From: an uncultured Actinomycetes bacterium
GTDB taxonomy: Bacteria; Actinomycetota; Actinomycetes; S36-B12
NCBI GenBank assembly: GCA_937902285.1
Contig: CALGTB010000281.1
Span: forward strand, 1 to 25,079
DNA: 25,079 nt
Direction: 5' to 3'
Shown: piece by piece, positions 1-6,919 of the stretch
Position numbering within the stretch: the first letter of the stretch is position 1
Layout: each line of letters begins with the position of its first letter
Made by a program: the position numbers and the translations under genes
The notes under the pieces: model-generated
The model's database searches: none
The model's input: only the letters and a program-made list of their open reading frames with translations
Told to the model about the DNA's origin: nothing

Positions 1-1
1 G

Positions 2-121
2 GGCGACCTAACGTCGTGGGACCCCGACGCCGTGCAGTCGTTCGTCGACCAGAACCCCGACCGGAGCGCCGTCGCGCGGCGCGAGGCCCTCAGGGGGTTG
101 GCCCGCTCAGCCCGTCCTTGA
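2..121 (+). CDS. 3' end of an unidentified gene (partial)
   Basis: An open frame enters from the left edge and runs 39 codons to a TGA. Its peptide is charged and hydrophilic, including DPDAVQSFVDQNPDRSAVARR and ending LARSARP, so it looks like the helical C-terminus of a soluble protein. It overlaps the 3' end of the convergent SPFH gene by about 32 bp, an arrangement seen at other convergent junctions in this window. I do not recognise the family. High GC makes chance open frames common, so this could be a shadow; the non-repetitive composition slightly favours a real coding end. Confidence 0.4.
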   Translation, partial: GDLTSWDPDAVQSFVDQNPDRSAVARREALRGLARSARP

Positions 122-1004
122 GGCGCGCCAGCGCGCCGGTGAGCTCCGCAGGAATGATCCAGACCTTGTTGGCGTCGCCCTTGGCGACCTCGGGCAGCGC
201 CTGCAGGTAGCGGTGCGCGAGCTCATTGGGCTGCGGATCCGCGGTGCGCAGGCCCTCGTAGATCCGCTGCACGGCGACGGCCTCGGCCTCCGCCGAGATC
301 ACCCGCGCCTTCGCCGCTCCGTCGGCGCGCAGCACCGCGGCCTGCGCCTCGCCCTCCGCGTTGAGGATCGCCGACTGCTTGGCGCCCTCCGCGTTGAGGA
401 TGGCCGCCTGCTTCTGCCCCTCGGCGGTGAGGATGGCCGCGCGGCGCTCGCGCTCGGCCTTGAGCTGCTTCTCCATCGCCTCCTGCACGGTCTTGGGAGG
501 ATCGATCGCCTTGAGCTCGACGCGGTTGACGCGGATCCCCCACTTGCCCGTCGCCTCGTCGAGGACCCCGCGCAGCTGGCCGTTGATCTGATCGCGCGAG
601 GTGAGCGCCTCCTCGAGGTCCATGGATCCGATGACGTTGCGCAGCGTCGTGACGGTGAGCTGCTCGATGCCCAGCAGGAAGCTGTTGATCTCGTAGGTCG
701 CCGCCTTGGGCTCGGTCACCTGGAAGTAGATGACGGTGTCGATCGAGACCACGAGGTTGTCCTCGGTGATGACGGGCTGCGGTGGGAAGGACGCCACCTG
801 CTCGCGCATGTCGACGCGGATCCGCACGCGGTCGATGACCGGCACGAGGATGCTCAGCCCCGGCGACAGGGTGCGCTGGTAGCGGCCGAGCCGCTCGACG
901 ATGGCGGTGCTCGCCTGCTTGACGATGACGATGGTGCGGGAGAGCACGAGGATGACGACGATGAACGCCGTCACGGCGACGACGGCGGGGATCAGGGCTT
1001 CCAT
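90..1004 (-). CDS. SPFH/band-7 (stomatin-like) membrane protein
   Basis: Predicted 304-residue stomatin/prohibitin-type protein. Such proteins oligomerise on the membrane and are linked to membrane microdomains or protease control. An N-terminal membrane helix (residues about 5-28) is followed by the SPFH core (about 28-185, with ERLGRYQRTLSPGL near its start). A helical coiled region with four 11-residue repeats around AAILNAEG follows (189-232), and then a conserved tail with RYLQALPEVA and a hydrophobic VWIIP. The start is set by ATG 1004-1002, preceded by a GAGGAG ribosome site. A longer upstream frame would run into the nfeD end. It lies 28 bp downstream of an nfeD-like gene on the same strand, the classic SPFH/NfeD pairing. 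Family assignment is firm; the exact biological role is unknown. Confidence 0.93.
   Translation of the reverse strand: MEALIPAVVAVTAFIVVILVLSRTIVIVKQASTAIVERLGRYQRTLSPGLSILVPVIDRVRIRVDMREQVASFPPQPVITEDNLVVSIDTVIYFQVTEPKAATYEINSFLLGIEQLTVTTLRNVIGSMDLEEALTSRDQINGQLRGVLDEATGKWGIRVNRVELKAIDPPKTVQEAMEKQLKAERERRAAILTAEGQKQAAILNAEGAKQSAILNAEGEAQAAVLRADGAAKARVISAEAEAVAVQRIYEGLRTADPQPNELAHRYLQALPEVAKGDANKVWIIPAELTGALARLKDGLSGPTP
309..440 (-). repeat. Four 33-bp coding repeats (11-residue units) in the SPFH gene
   Basis: Residues 189-232 form four consecutive 11-residue units: AAILTAEGQKQ, AAILNAEGAKQ, SAILNAEGEAQ and AAVLRADGAAK. The 33-bp units are visibly similar at DNA level. Similar heptad/hendecad repeats are common in the coiled-coil of stomatin-like proteins. 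Such repeats can change number by slippage. Confidence 0.8.
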
Positions 1005-1032
1005 GCGTGCTCCTCGGGTGGACGGGCGACGG

Positions 1033-1479
1033 TCATCGGGGATCGATGGGGTAGACGAGGGCCGTGGCACCGTCGATGCGAGTGACGAGCACCTCGGTGC
1101 CGGGGTCGATCGGCACCGACGTCACGTCGACGTCGAGCCGCGCCGACCAGATCTCGCCGCGCAGGGAGATGCGACCGTCGACGACGGTGACGGCGCTGAG
1201 CGCGCGGCCCTCCGCACCGGTGAGGGCGTCCACGCCCGTCCGGGTGCTGGGCGTCGAGCGGCGCAGGTGACGCAGGGCGAAGGGCCGCACGAAGGCGATG
1301 CCGGCGAGCGCCACGCCAACGCCGATGACGCCCTGCAGCCAGATCGGAGCACCGAGCGCGGCGGCCACCGCGGCTGATCCCGCGCCGACCGCGATGAGGC
1401 CGAAGGTGAGGTCGACGGTGACGATCTCGACGCCGACCGCGACGAGGGCGGCGATCATCCAGAGCAGAGCTGATGACAT
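1033..1479 (-). CDS. NfeD-like membrane protein
   Basis: A 148-residue protein with two or three N-terminal hydrophobic helices (residues about 4-75) and a C-terminal soluble beta domain. The latter has the OB-fold pattern of short NfeD proteins (GAEGRALSAV...GRISLRGEIWSAR...GTEVLVTRIDG). NfeD proteins partner SPFH proteins in membranes. The start at ATG 1479 follows a strong AGGAGGAGG ribosome site. The longer upstream frame adds 29 residues with no supporting signal and crosses that ribosome site. The SPFH gene begins 28 bp downstream, so the two form an operon. A TACAGT hexamer 16 nt before the ATG could be the -10 box. Confidence 0.92.
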   Translation of the reverse strand: MSSALLWMIAALVAVGVEIVTVDLTFGLIAVGAGSAAVAAALGAPIWLQGVIGVGVALAGIAFVRPFALRHLRRSTPSTRTGVDALTGAEGRALSAVTVVDGRISLRGEIWSARLDVDVTSVPIDPGTEVLVTRIDGATALVYPIDPR

Positions 1480-1540
1480 GGCCACCTCCTCCTGCCACTG
1501 TAACCCGAATCGATGAACCCCGACCTGCGAGAGTGGGGCG

Positions 1541-1864
1541 ATGGACAGGCGCAGCCGGAACACCATGTGGGTCTACCTCGTGCTGGCCGCCGTCGGACTG
1601 GTCGGCACCGCGTACTTCAACGTACGCGGAGTGCTGGAGCCCAGCGGCAGCTTCCTCGGCGCCTGGTTCGCGAACCCGGCCACGACCTCGCTGTCGATCG
1701 ATCTCCTCGTCACGGCCAGCGCCGCCTCGGTCTTCATCATCATCGAGGGCCGGCGCCTCCGCATGCGCTGGTACTGGCTGTACGTCGTGGGCTCGTTCGT
1801 CACCGCCGTGGCGTTCACCTTCCCGCTCTTCCTCGCCATGCGTGAGCGGAGCCAGAACCGCTAG
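1541..1864 (+). CDS. DUF2834 small membrane protein
   Basis: Protein of 107 residues with three predicted membrane helices (about 9-26, 48-68 and 77-100). The segments NPATTSLSIDLLV and FPLFLAMRER are characteristic of the DUF2834 family, which has no known function. Start choice is uncertain: ATG 1541 gives MDRRSRNTMW..., and an in-frame ATG at 1565 would begin right before the first helix. It is divergent from nfeD (61 bp between starts). Its stop codon lies inside an inverted repeat just upstream of the molybdate regulator gene. Confidence 0.85.
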   Translation: MDRRSRNTMWVYLVLAAVGLVGTAYFNVRGVLEPSGSFLGAWFANPATTSLSIDLLVTASAASVFIIIEGRRLRMRWYWLYVVGSFVTAVAFTFPLFLAMRERSQNR

Positions 1865-1886
1865 CCCAAGTCGCAATTGCGGGCTA
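1862..1886. promoter_or_regulatory. Inverted repeat in the promoter of the HTH-TOBE gene (candidate operator)
   Basis: TAGCCC at 1862-1867 and GGGCTA at 1881-1886 are perfect inverted copies separated by 13 nt, with an inner palindrome GCAATTGC at 1873-1880. The repeat spans the expected -35 to -10 interval of the downstream gene and touches the TACGCT hexamer. This position fits an operator for the adjacent regulator. It could instead be a hairpin at the end of the DUF2834 gene, whose TAG stop is at 1862. Confidence 0.4.
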
Positions 1887-1890
1887 CGCT
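1885..1890 (+). promoter_or_regulatory. -10 box TACGCT, predicted leaderless start
   Basis: TACGCT ends 8 nt before ATG 1899, so transcription would begin at or next to the start codon. No ribosome binding site is present. It would drive the regulator and modABC. Confidence 0.5.
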
Positions 1891-1898
1891 GCCCGATT

Positions 1899-2282
1899 AT
1901 GACGCAGATGCGGATTTCTGAGGCCGCCGCTCTCCTCGGGGTCAGCGACGACACGGTGCGCCGCTGGCTCGAGGCCGGCCGCCTTGAGGGCGGCGCCGGC
2001 GAGGGCCCCCGCAGGGTCGACGCCGGCAGCGTCGCAGCCCTCATGGCGGAGCAGGCACCCGCGCCAACCGCCCCCGTGCAGCAGTCCGCGCGCAACCGGT
2101 TCCCCGGCATCGTCACCCGAGTCGAGCGCGACGGGGTCATGGCCCTGGTGGAGATCCAGGCCGGACCGCACCGCGTCACGTCGCTGCTGTCCCGCGAGTC
2201 CGCCGACGAGCTCGGACTCGAGCCCGGCGTGCGCGTCGCCGCCGTCATCAAGTCCACCAACGTCATCGTGGAGCGCGACTGA
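1899..2282 (+). CDS. HTH-TOBE molybdate-responsive regulator (ModE-like in role)
   Basis: Protein of 127 residues. Residues 4-30 (ISEAAALLGVSDDTVRRWLE) form an excisionase/MerR-type helix-turn-helix. A flexible linker follows (residues about 50-64), then a single TOBE/mop domain (66-127; FPGIVTRVERDG...AVIKSTNVIVERD), a fold that binds molybdate or tungstate. Classical ModE has a winged helix and two mop units; this protein uses a different HTH and one mop unit, so it probably binds oxyanion as an oligomer. Its stop overlaps the modA start (TGATG), so it is co-translated with the transporter and is likely its regulator. Regulation of modABC is inferred from position. Confidence 0.88.
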   Translation: MTQMRISEAAALLGVSDDTVRRWLEAGRLEGGAGEGPRRVDAGSVAALMAEQAPAPTAPVQQSARNRFPGIVTRVERDGVMALVEIQAGPHRVTSLLSRESADELGLEPGVRVAAVIKSTNVIVERD

Positions 2283-3067
2283 TGCTTCGCGCCACCGTCA
2301 CCGCTCTGGCGGCGATCCTCGCCCTGGCGGGGTGCGGCTCGCCCGACGCGCCTGCGTCCGCCTCGGTGGTGAGGGTGGCGGCCGCCTCGGACCTGACGTT
2401 AGCTCTCGACGCATTGGCCGATCTCCTGGCCGACGAGCGGCCGGACGTCGAGCTGCGCATCACCTACGGGTCGTCCGGGCAGTTCGCCCAGCAGCTGCGC
2501 AACGGCGCCCCCTTCGACCTCTTCCTGTCAGCGGACGCGGCCTACGTCGACGGACTCGTCGAGGACGGACTCGCGCGCCCCGAGGACGCCTTCCCCTACG
2601 CCGTGGGACGGCTCGTCACGTGGTACCCGGATGAGGCGCCCACCTCCCTCGGGCTGCCCGGACTGGCCGACGCTTCGATCCGGACGGTGGCGATCGCCAA
2701 TCCTGAGCATGCCCCCTACGGCCGGGCGGCCCTCGCCGCGATCGAGTCGACCGGACTCGGCCCTGTCCTCGACTCGAAGCTGGTCTTCGGCGAGAACGTG
2801 GCGCAGGCCGCCGAGTTCGCCCGCACCGGGAACGCCGATGCGGCGATCATCGCCCTGTCGCTCGTCGTTGCCGGTCCCCTCAGCGACACCGGCACCTGGG
2901 CTGAGGTACCCCTCGACCTGTACCCGCGGCTGGACCAGTCGGGCGTCGTGCTCTCCGATGCTGAGGATCCCGAAGCCGCCGAGGCCGTGCGGGATCTCAT
3001 CCTCAGCCCCCCGGGCAGGGACGTGCTCGAGGGCTTCGGCTTCTTCCTGCCGGATGAGGCGCCGTGA
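2282..3067 (+). CDS. modA: Molybdate ABC transporter, substrate-binding lipoprotein
   Basis: Protein of 261 residues that captures molybdate outside the membrane and delivers it to ModBC. The signal peptide ends in a lipobox LAGC with Cys18 as lipidation site. The mature part has the ModA pattern: RVAAASDLTLALDALADLL, ITYGSSGQFAQQL, GAPFDLFLSADAAYVD, IANPEHAPYGRAA, and a C-terminal GFGFFLP. The start ATG 2282 overlaps the regulator stop by one base. The stop overlaps the modB GTG start (GTGA). Tungstate may also bind. The assignment is strong from motifs and from the operon with modB and modC. Confidence 0.95.
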   Translation: MLRATVTALAAILALAGCGSPDAPASASVVRVAAASDLTLALDALADLLADERPDVELRITYGSSGQFAQQLRNGAPFDLFLSADAAYVDGLVEDGLARPEDAFPYAVGRLVTWYPDEAPTSLGLPGLADASIRTVAIANPEHAPYGRAALAAIESTGLGPVLDSKLVFGENVAQAAEFARTGNADAAIIALSLVVAGPLSDTGTWAEVPLDLYPRLDQSGVVLSDAEDPEAAEAVRDLILSPPGRDVLEGFGFFLPDEAP

Positions 3068-3741
3068 TCGACGGCGAGGCACTGGTCCTGACGGCACGGC
3101 TCGCGTTCGTGACCTGCCTCATCCTCATCACCCTGTCCATCCCGCTGGCCGCCTGGCTCGCGTACTCGCAGCGCAGGTGGACCGTCATCGTCGAGGCGGT
3201 CGTCGCGCTTCCGCTGGTGCTGCCCCCGTCAGTCCTCGGCTACTACCTGCTGGTGGCCATGGGCTCACGGTCGCCCATCGGTCGCTGGTGGGAGTCGGTC
3301 ACGGGCGAGCCGCTCGCGTTCACGTTCACGGGGCTCGTCGTTGCCTCCGTCCTCTACAGCCTGCCGTTCGCCGTGCAGCCGCTCATGGCCGCCTTCAGCG
3401 GGATCGACCGGCGACTGCTGGAGGCCTCCTTCGTGCTCGGTCGCGGCTGGGTCTCCACGGTCACCCGAGTGGTGCTCCCGCTGTCACGCATCGGGCTCGT
3501 CACGGCGATCGTCCTCACCTTCGCGCACACCGTCGGCGAGTTCGGAGTCGTGCTCATGGTCGGCGGGAACATCCCCGGCGAGACGCGCACAGCATCGATC
3601 GCCGTGTACGACGCGGTCCAGTCCTTCGACGACCGAACCGCCGCAGTGATGAGCCTGATCCTGCTGGCCTTCTCCGCCGTCGTCCTTGTCGCGACGTACG
3701 CACTGCGGAAGGCACCGCTGAGTGTGTGGCCGCGCACGTGA
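3064..3741 (+). CDS. modB: Molybdate ABC transporter, permease
   Basis: Protein of 225 residues with five predicted membrane helices (about 8-32, 42-65, 85-105, 145-168 and 195-216). The cytoplasmic EAA loop that docks on the ATPase is visible as LEASFVLGRGWVSTVTRVVLP. ALPLVLPPSVLGYYLL and HTVGEFGVVLMVGG...TRTASIAVYD are typical ModB/CysT-family segments. Translation starts at GTG 3064, overlapping the modA stop by 4 nt, and ends in a second GTGA overlap with modC. This suggests coupled synthesis of the three subunits. Confidence 0.95.
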   Translation: MIDGEALVLTARLAFVTCLILITLSIPLAAWLAYSQRRWTVIVEAVVALPLVLPPSVLGYYLLVAMGSRSPIGRWWESVTGEPLAFTFTGLVVASVLYSLPFAVQPLMAAFSGIDRRLLEASFVLGRGWVSTVTRVVLPLSRIGLVTAIVLTFAHTVGEFGVVLMVGGNIPGETRTASIAVYDAVQSFDDRTAAVMSLILLAFSAVVLVATYALRKAPLSVWPRT

Positions 3742-4820
3742 CCGCGCCGCTGCTCGCCATCCGCGCACGCCGGCATGTCCTCGACGCCGTCGTCGACCTG
3801 GACGACTCCTCAACCGTGACCGTGCTGTTCGGTCCCTCCGGTGCGGGCAAGACCACACTGCTTCGCTGCCTCGCCGGCCTCGAGCCGCTCGACGAGGGAA
3901 CCATCGACTTCGCCGGTACCCGCTGGAGCGAGGGGGCTCGCATGGTCGTGCCGGCCCGGCGCAGAAGCGTCGGCTACCTGTTCCAGGACCATGCGCTATT
4001 CCCCCATCTGGATGTCGCCGCCAACGTCGCCTTCGGCCTGAGGACCCTGCCCCGAGCCGAGCGCGCTGCACGGGTGGAGCACGCCCTCGGTGCAGCGCAC
4101 GCAGGGCACCTCTCCTCGCGCCCGGTTCCCCAGCTGTCGGGCGGCGAGGCGCAGCGCGTTGCCCTCGCCCGGGCGCTGGCGCCACAGCCGGCACTGCTCC
4201 TGCTCGACGAGCCGCTGTCCGCCCTCGACGCCGCGACGCGCGCGTCGCTGCGCACTGAGCTGCGCCAGATCCTCGTCCAGCAGCGGATCCCCACGCTCGT
4301 GGTCACGCACGACCGGTCCGAGGCGCTGGCCCTGGGCGACCGCCTGGTCGTCCTCGTCGACGGGCGCGTGCGCCAGGTGGGCACCCCAGTGGAGGTCTTC
4401 GACCGGCCCGCCGACCAGGTGGTGGCCGGCGTCGTGGGCGTCGAGACAGCCGTCACGGGCACCGTGCTGGCGGTCCGCGACGGCGTCGTGCAGGTCGAGG
4501 TGGCCGGGCGGATCCTCACCTCAGCGCTCGCCGACGATCAGTCGCCGGACGTCGGGGCCGCGGTCGTCGTCTGCATCCGCGCCGAGGACGTGTCACTGCA
4601 GTCCCGGCGGTCGGATGCCGTGACGAGCCAGCGCAACCAGCTGGACGTCACCGTCACCCAGGTCAGCGTCGAGGGCGCCCTCGTCCGGGTGGAGCTCGAC
4701 GCCGGCTTCCGCCTGAGCTCCTATGTGACGCGTCCGGCCCGCGAGGACCTGGGCATCGTCGACGGAGCGCGCCTCGTGGCCACCTTCAAGGGCCAGGCCG
4801 TGCACCTCGTTCCGCGCTGA
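3738..4820 (+). CDS. modC: Molybdate ABC transporter, ATP-binding protein
   Basis: Protein of 360 residues that powers molybdate import. It shows Walker A GPSGAGKTT (32-40), Q-loop Gln83, signature LSGGEAQR (133-140), Walker B ALLLLDE (152-158), D-loop SALD and H-loop His191. The C-terminal part (about 235-360) carries TOBE-like beta repeats, matching ModC regulatory domains. The start is GTG 3738, which overlaps the modB stop as GTGA. The same frame stays open far upstream through modA and modB, but that is a high-GC artefact because real genes occupy that DNA in other frames. No molybdoenzyme genes are in the window. Confidence 0.95.
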   Translation: MTAPLLAIRARRHVLDAVVDLDDSSTVTVLFGPSGAGKTTLLRCLAGLEPLDEGTIDFAGTRWSEGARMVVPARRRSVGYLFQDHALFPHLDVAANVAFGLRTLPRAERAARVEHALGAAHAGHLSSRPVPQLSGGEAQRVALARALAPQPALLLLDEPLSALDAATRASLRTELRQILVQQRIPTLVVTHDRSEALALGDRLVVLVDGRVRQVGTPVEVFDRPADQVVAGVVGVETAVTGTVLAVRDGVVQVEVAGRILTSALADDQSPDVGAAVVVCIRAEDVSLQSRRSDAVTSQRNQLDVTVTQVSVEGALVRVELDAGFRLSSYVTRPAREDLGIVDGARLVATFKGQAVHLVPR

Positions 4821-4830
4821 CGGCCGCCGA

Positions 4831-4836
4831 TACGGT
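4831..4836 (+). promoter_or_regulatory. -10 box TACGGT before ung, predicted leaderless start
   Basis: The hexamer lies 10 nt after the modC stop and 6 nt before ATG 4843, with no ribosome site between. ung therefore probably has its own promoter and a leaderless mRNA. Confidence 0.5.
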
Positions 4837-4842
4837 GCAGTC

Positions 4843-5520
4843 ATGGCCCAGGCGCTCGAGGAGCTCGTCCATCCGTCGTGGGCTCCAGCACTTGCTGCGC
4901 ACCGTGACACGCTCGCGGGCATCGGCGAGTTCCTCCGCGCAGAGAGCGCGGCGGGCCGACCGTGGGGCCCAGGCGGAAGCCGCATCCTGCGCGCCTTCGA
5001 GCAGCCGCTCGACGACGTGCGGGTGCTCATCGTCGGTCAGGATCCGTACCCCACGCCGGGCCACGCCGTCGGGCTCTCGTTCTCCGTCGCGCCGGACGTG
5101 CGCCCCCTGCCGCGGAGCCTGCAGAACATCTTCCGCGAGCTCCACGACGATGTCGGCCAGCGTCCTCCGGCGTCCGGCGACCTGACGCCGTGGACCGAGA
5201 ACGGCGTCCTGCTGCTGAACCGCGTCCTCACCGTGCGGCTCGGCGAGCCGGGCAGTCACCGCGGCATCGGCTGGGAGGCGATCACGGCGGCGGCCATCAC
5301 GGCGCTCGTCGCCCGACCCGACGCACCGCTGGTGGCCATCCTGTGGGGGCGCGACGCGCAGTCGCTCGAGCCCGACCTTCCCGACGTGCCCGTGATCGCC
5401 AGCGCCCACCCGAGCCCGATGTCGGCCGACCGGGGCTTCTTCGGCTCGCGCCCGTTCAGCCGGGCCAACGCGCTGCTCGACGAGCTGGGCGCGGAGCCCC
5501 TCGACTGGTCACTCCCCTAG
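4843..5520 (+). CDS. ung: Uracil-DNA glycosylase, family 1
   Basis: Protein of 225 residues that removes uracil from DNA in base excision repair. The catalytic motif GQDPYPTPG starts at residue 65 (Asp67 activates water). The Pro in place of the usual His after GQDPY is, to my knowledge, typical of actinobacterial Ung. Uracil recognition uses LLLNRVLTV (Asn126). The DNA-intercalating loop is HPSPMSADRGFFGSRPFS (His189). Length is normal. It starts at ATG 4843, 22 bp after modC, with its own likely leaderless promoter, so a functional link with molybdate transport is not implied. Confidence 0.97.
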   Translation: MAQALEELVHPSWAPALAAHRDTLAGIGEFLRAESAAGRPWGPGGSRILRAFEQPLDDVRVLIVGQDPYPTPGHAVGLSFSVAPDVRPLPRSLQNIFRELHDDVGQRPPASGDLTPWTENGVLLLNRVLTVRLGEPGSHRGIGWEAITAAAITALVARPDAPLVAILWGRDAQSLEPDLPDVPVIASAHPSPMSADRGFFGSRPFSRANALLDELGAEPLDWSLP

Positions 5521-5544
5521 CCCACTCGCCGGAGAGGTCCCAGG

Positions 5545-5886
5545 TCAGGCGGGGTCGGGCGGGTCCAGGAGGCCCCGGGCCTTGATGTCCTTGTGCACGA
5601 AGTACTCGGCAACGAAGGACATGAACGGGATCGTTCCGGCGACGAGGATCGCGAGCGTCCGCCACACGGAGTAGCGCACCCGGAAGGCCAGGTCGACGCC
5701 GGTGATGAGGTAGAGGAAGTACAGCCAGCCGTGCGCGATCCACAGGAAGCCGTAGAGCCCGGGGCGGGCATCGGGGTTGCCGTAGTCCCACAGCAGCCGG
5801 CCGAGCACGAGCCACACGAATGCCGTGGCCAGCACCACACCCGTCACATAGGCCATGACGCGGTACCTCAGGAATGCGCCCTTCAC
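5545..5886 (-). CDS. DUF3817 membrane protein
   Basis: About 113 residues with three hydrophobic helices (roughly 8-28, 42-62 and 74-95). The segments GFLWIAHGWLYFLYLITG and PFMSFVAEYFVHKD place it in the DUF3817 family of actinobacterial integral membrane proteins of unknown role. Two starts are possible. ATG 5892 directly abuts a GGGAGG ribosome site, which is too close. GTG 5886 has a 6-nt spacing and forms a GTGA overlap with the pfkB stop, so I prefer it. Translation is then coupled to the kinase gene. The 3' end converges on ung with a 24-bp gap. Confidence 0.85.
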   Translation of the reverse strand: MKGAFLRYRVMAYVTGVVLATAFVWLVLGRLLWDYGNPDARPGLYGFLWIAHGWLYFLYLITGVDLAFRVRYSVWRTLAILVAGTIPFMSFVAEYFVHKDIKARGLLDPPDPA

Positions 5887-6803
5887 GACCATCCTCCCGG
5901 AACCTCGTCGGCACGGGGCGGGTCCGCTCCCGGTCGCTGGCAGGTGACGCTCGCCACCGCGATCCCGTAACGGGCCGCGGCCACGACGGCATCGAGGTCG
6001 GTGATGTCGGCCCGGCTCCGGCCGGCGTGCAGCCAGTGGGCGAGGAAGCCGCCGCTGAACGAGTCGCCTGCTCCCACGGTGTCCACCACCGGCACGCGCG
6101 GGACGTCGAGGACGACCTCGCGCCCTCCCATCACGATGCGCACGGCGTTGGCCCCGTCGGTGAAGAGGACGACGGCCCCGGACTCGCCCTGCAGCCGCGC
6201 GGCGGCCGCGATCGGGTCCTCGTCGGGGAACAGGAAGCCCAGGTCGTCGCCGCTCACCTTGACCACGTCGGCGCGGCCGAGCACCTCGTCGAGCGACCGG
6301 CGGAACACCGGCGAGCCCGACATCACGCTCGGGCGGCAGTTCGGGTCGACCATCACGAGCTGGTCGTCGGCCGCCTCCGCCACCACGCTCACCGAGGCGT
6401 CGGCGAGCGGCTGGAGCACCAGGCCGAGCGTGCCGACATGCAGGGCGCGGGCCTCGGGTCCGAGGTGCGCACGAGCCATCTCAGGGGTGACGACGGCGGC
6501 GGAGGTGCCCTCCATCATGAAGCGGTAGGTGGCGGCCCCCGAGTCGTCGAGGGTGGCGATCGCGAGGGTCGTGGGCTCGGGCACCTGGGCCCCCAGCGCA
6601 AGAGTCACGCCGTCCGCCTCGAGCAGCCGCATGATGCGCTCGCCGAAGGCATCCGTCGACACCCCGCCCAGGAAGGTCGCGGGGATCCCCAGCCGCGCCA
6701 CGGCCCGCGCGGTGTTGAGGGGGGCGCCCCCGATGACGGAGGTCACCTGCCCCTCGGTGTCGACGATGATGTCGACGAGGGCCTCGCCGATGACCGTGAT
6801 CAT
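5883..6803 (-). CDS. PfkB-family carbohydrate kinase (fructokinase-like)
   Basis: Protein of 306 residues of the ribokinase/PfkB fold. The N-terminal signature GGAPLNTARAVARLG (25-39) and C-terminal DTVGAGDSFSGGF (241-253) are clear; Asp247 is the expected catalytic base. VDPNCRPSVM around residue 152 resembles the PNxR segment of fructokinases. The product would be a phosphorylated sugar or nucleoside; fructose is the best guess but the substrate cannot be read from sequence. The start is ATG 6803, 8 nt downstream of a TACGGT -10 box, so probably leaderless. DUF3817 follows with a likely GTGA overlap. Confidence 0.9.
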   Translation of the reverse strand: MITVIGEALVDIIVDTEGQVTSVIGGAPLNTARAVARLGIPATFLGGVSTDAFGERIMRLLEADGVTLALGAQVPEPTTLAIATLDDSGAATYRFMMEGTSAAVVTPEMARAHLGPEARALHVGTLGLVLQPLADASVSVVAEAADDQLVMVDPNCRPSVMSGSPVFRRSLDEVLGRADVVKVSGDDLGFLFPDEDPIAAAARLQGESGAVVLFTDGANAVRIVMGGREVVLDVPRVPVVDTVGAGDSFSGGFLAHWLHAGRSRADITDLDAVVAAARYGIAVASVTCQRPGADPPRADEVPGGWS

Positions 6804-6919
6804 GAGGCCCCACCGTAGTCGAACCGCCCGTGGGCGCCTTGTGTAAGAAGCACGTGAACACTTCGCCCGATGAGGTAGTTGACTGCGCAAATATCCGGAA
6901 AGTGCTGTTTGATGTCGCG
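6804..6919. promoter_or_regulatory. Divergent intergenic region pfkB / cytochrome b5 gene
   Basis: This 116-bp stretch is the longest gene-free DNA in the window and is visibly less GC-rich near 6875-6915. On the - strand, TACGGT (6817-6812) sits 8 nt before the pfkB ATG. On the + strand, TTGACT near 6879 could be a -35 box, but no clear TANNNT follows at the right distance. A CACGTG palindrome lies near 6851. Nothing else is recognisable. Confidence 0.45.

Noticed and set aside
309..440. Possible CRISPR-like or mobile repeat in the SPFH gene
   Set aside because: The 33-bp units are contiguous coding repeats with no spacers, typical for stomatin coiled-coils.
2631..3737. Long in-frame 5' extension of modC through modA and modB
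   Set aside because: modA and modB occupy the DNA in other frames with clear motifs; the GTGA overlap marks the true modC start, and the extension is Arg/Ser/Pro-rich as expected for a high-GC shadow frame.
6840..6865. Possible dyad operator around CACGTG in the pfkB/b5 intergenic region
   Set aside because: Only the six-base core is symmetric; the flanks do not match, so it is not better than chance.
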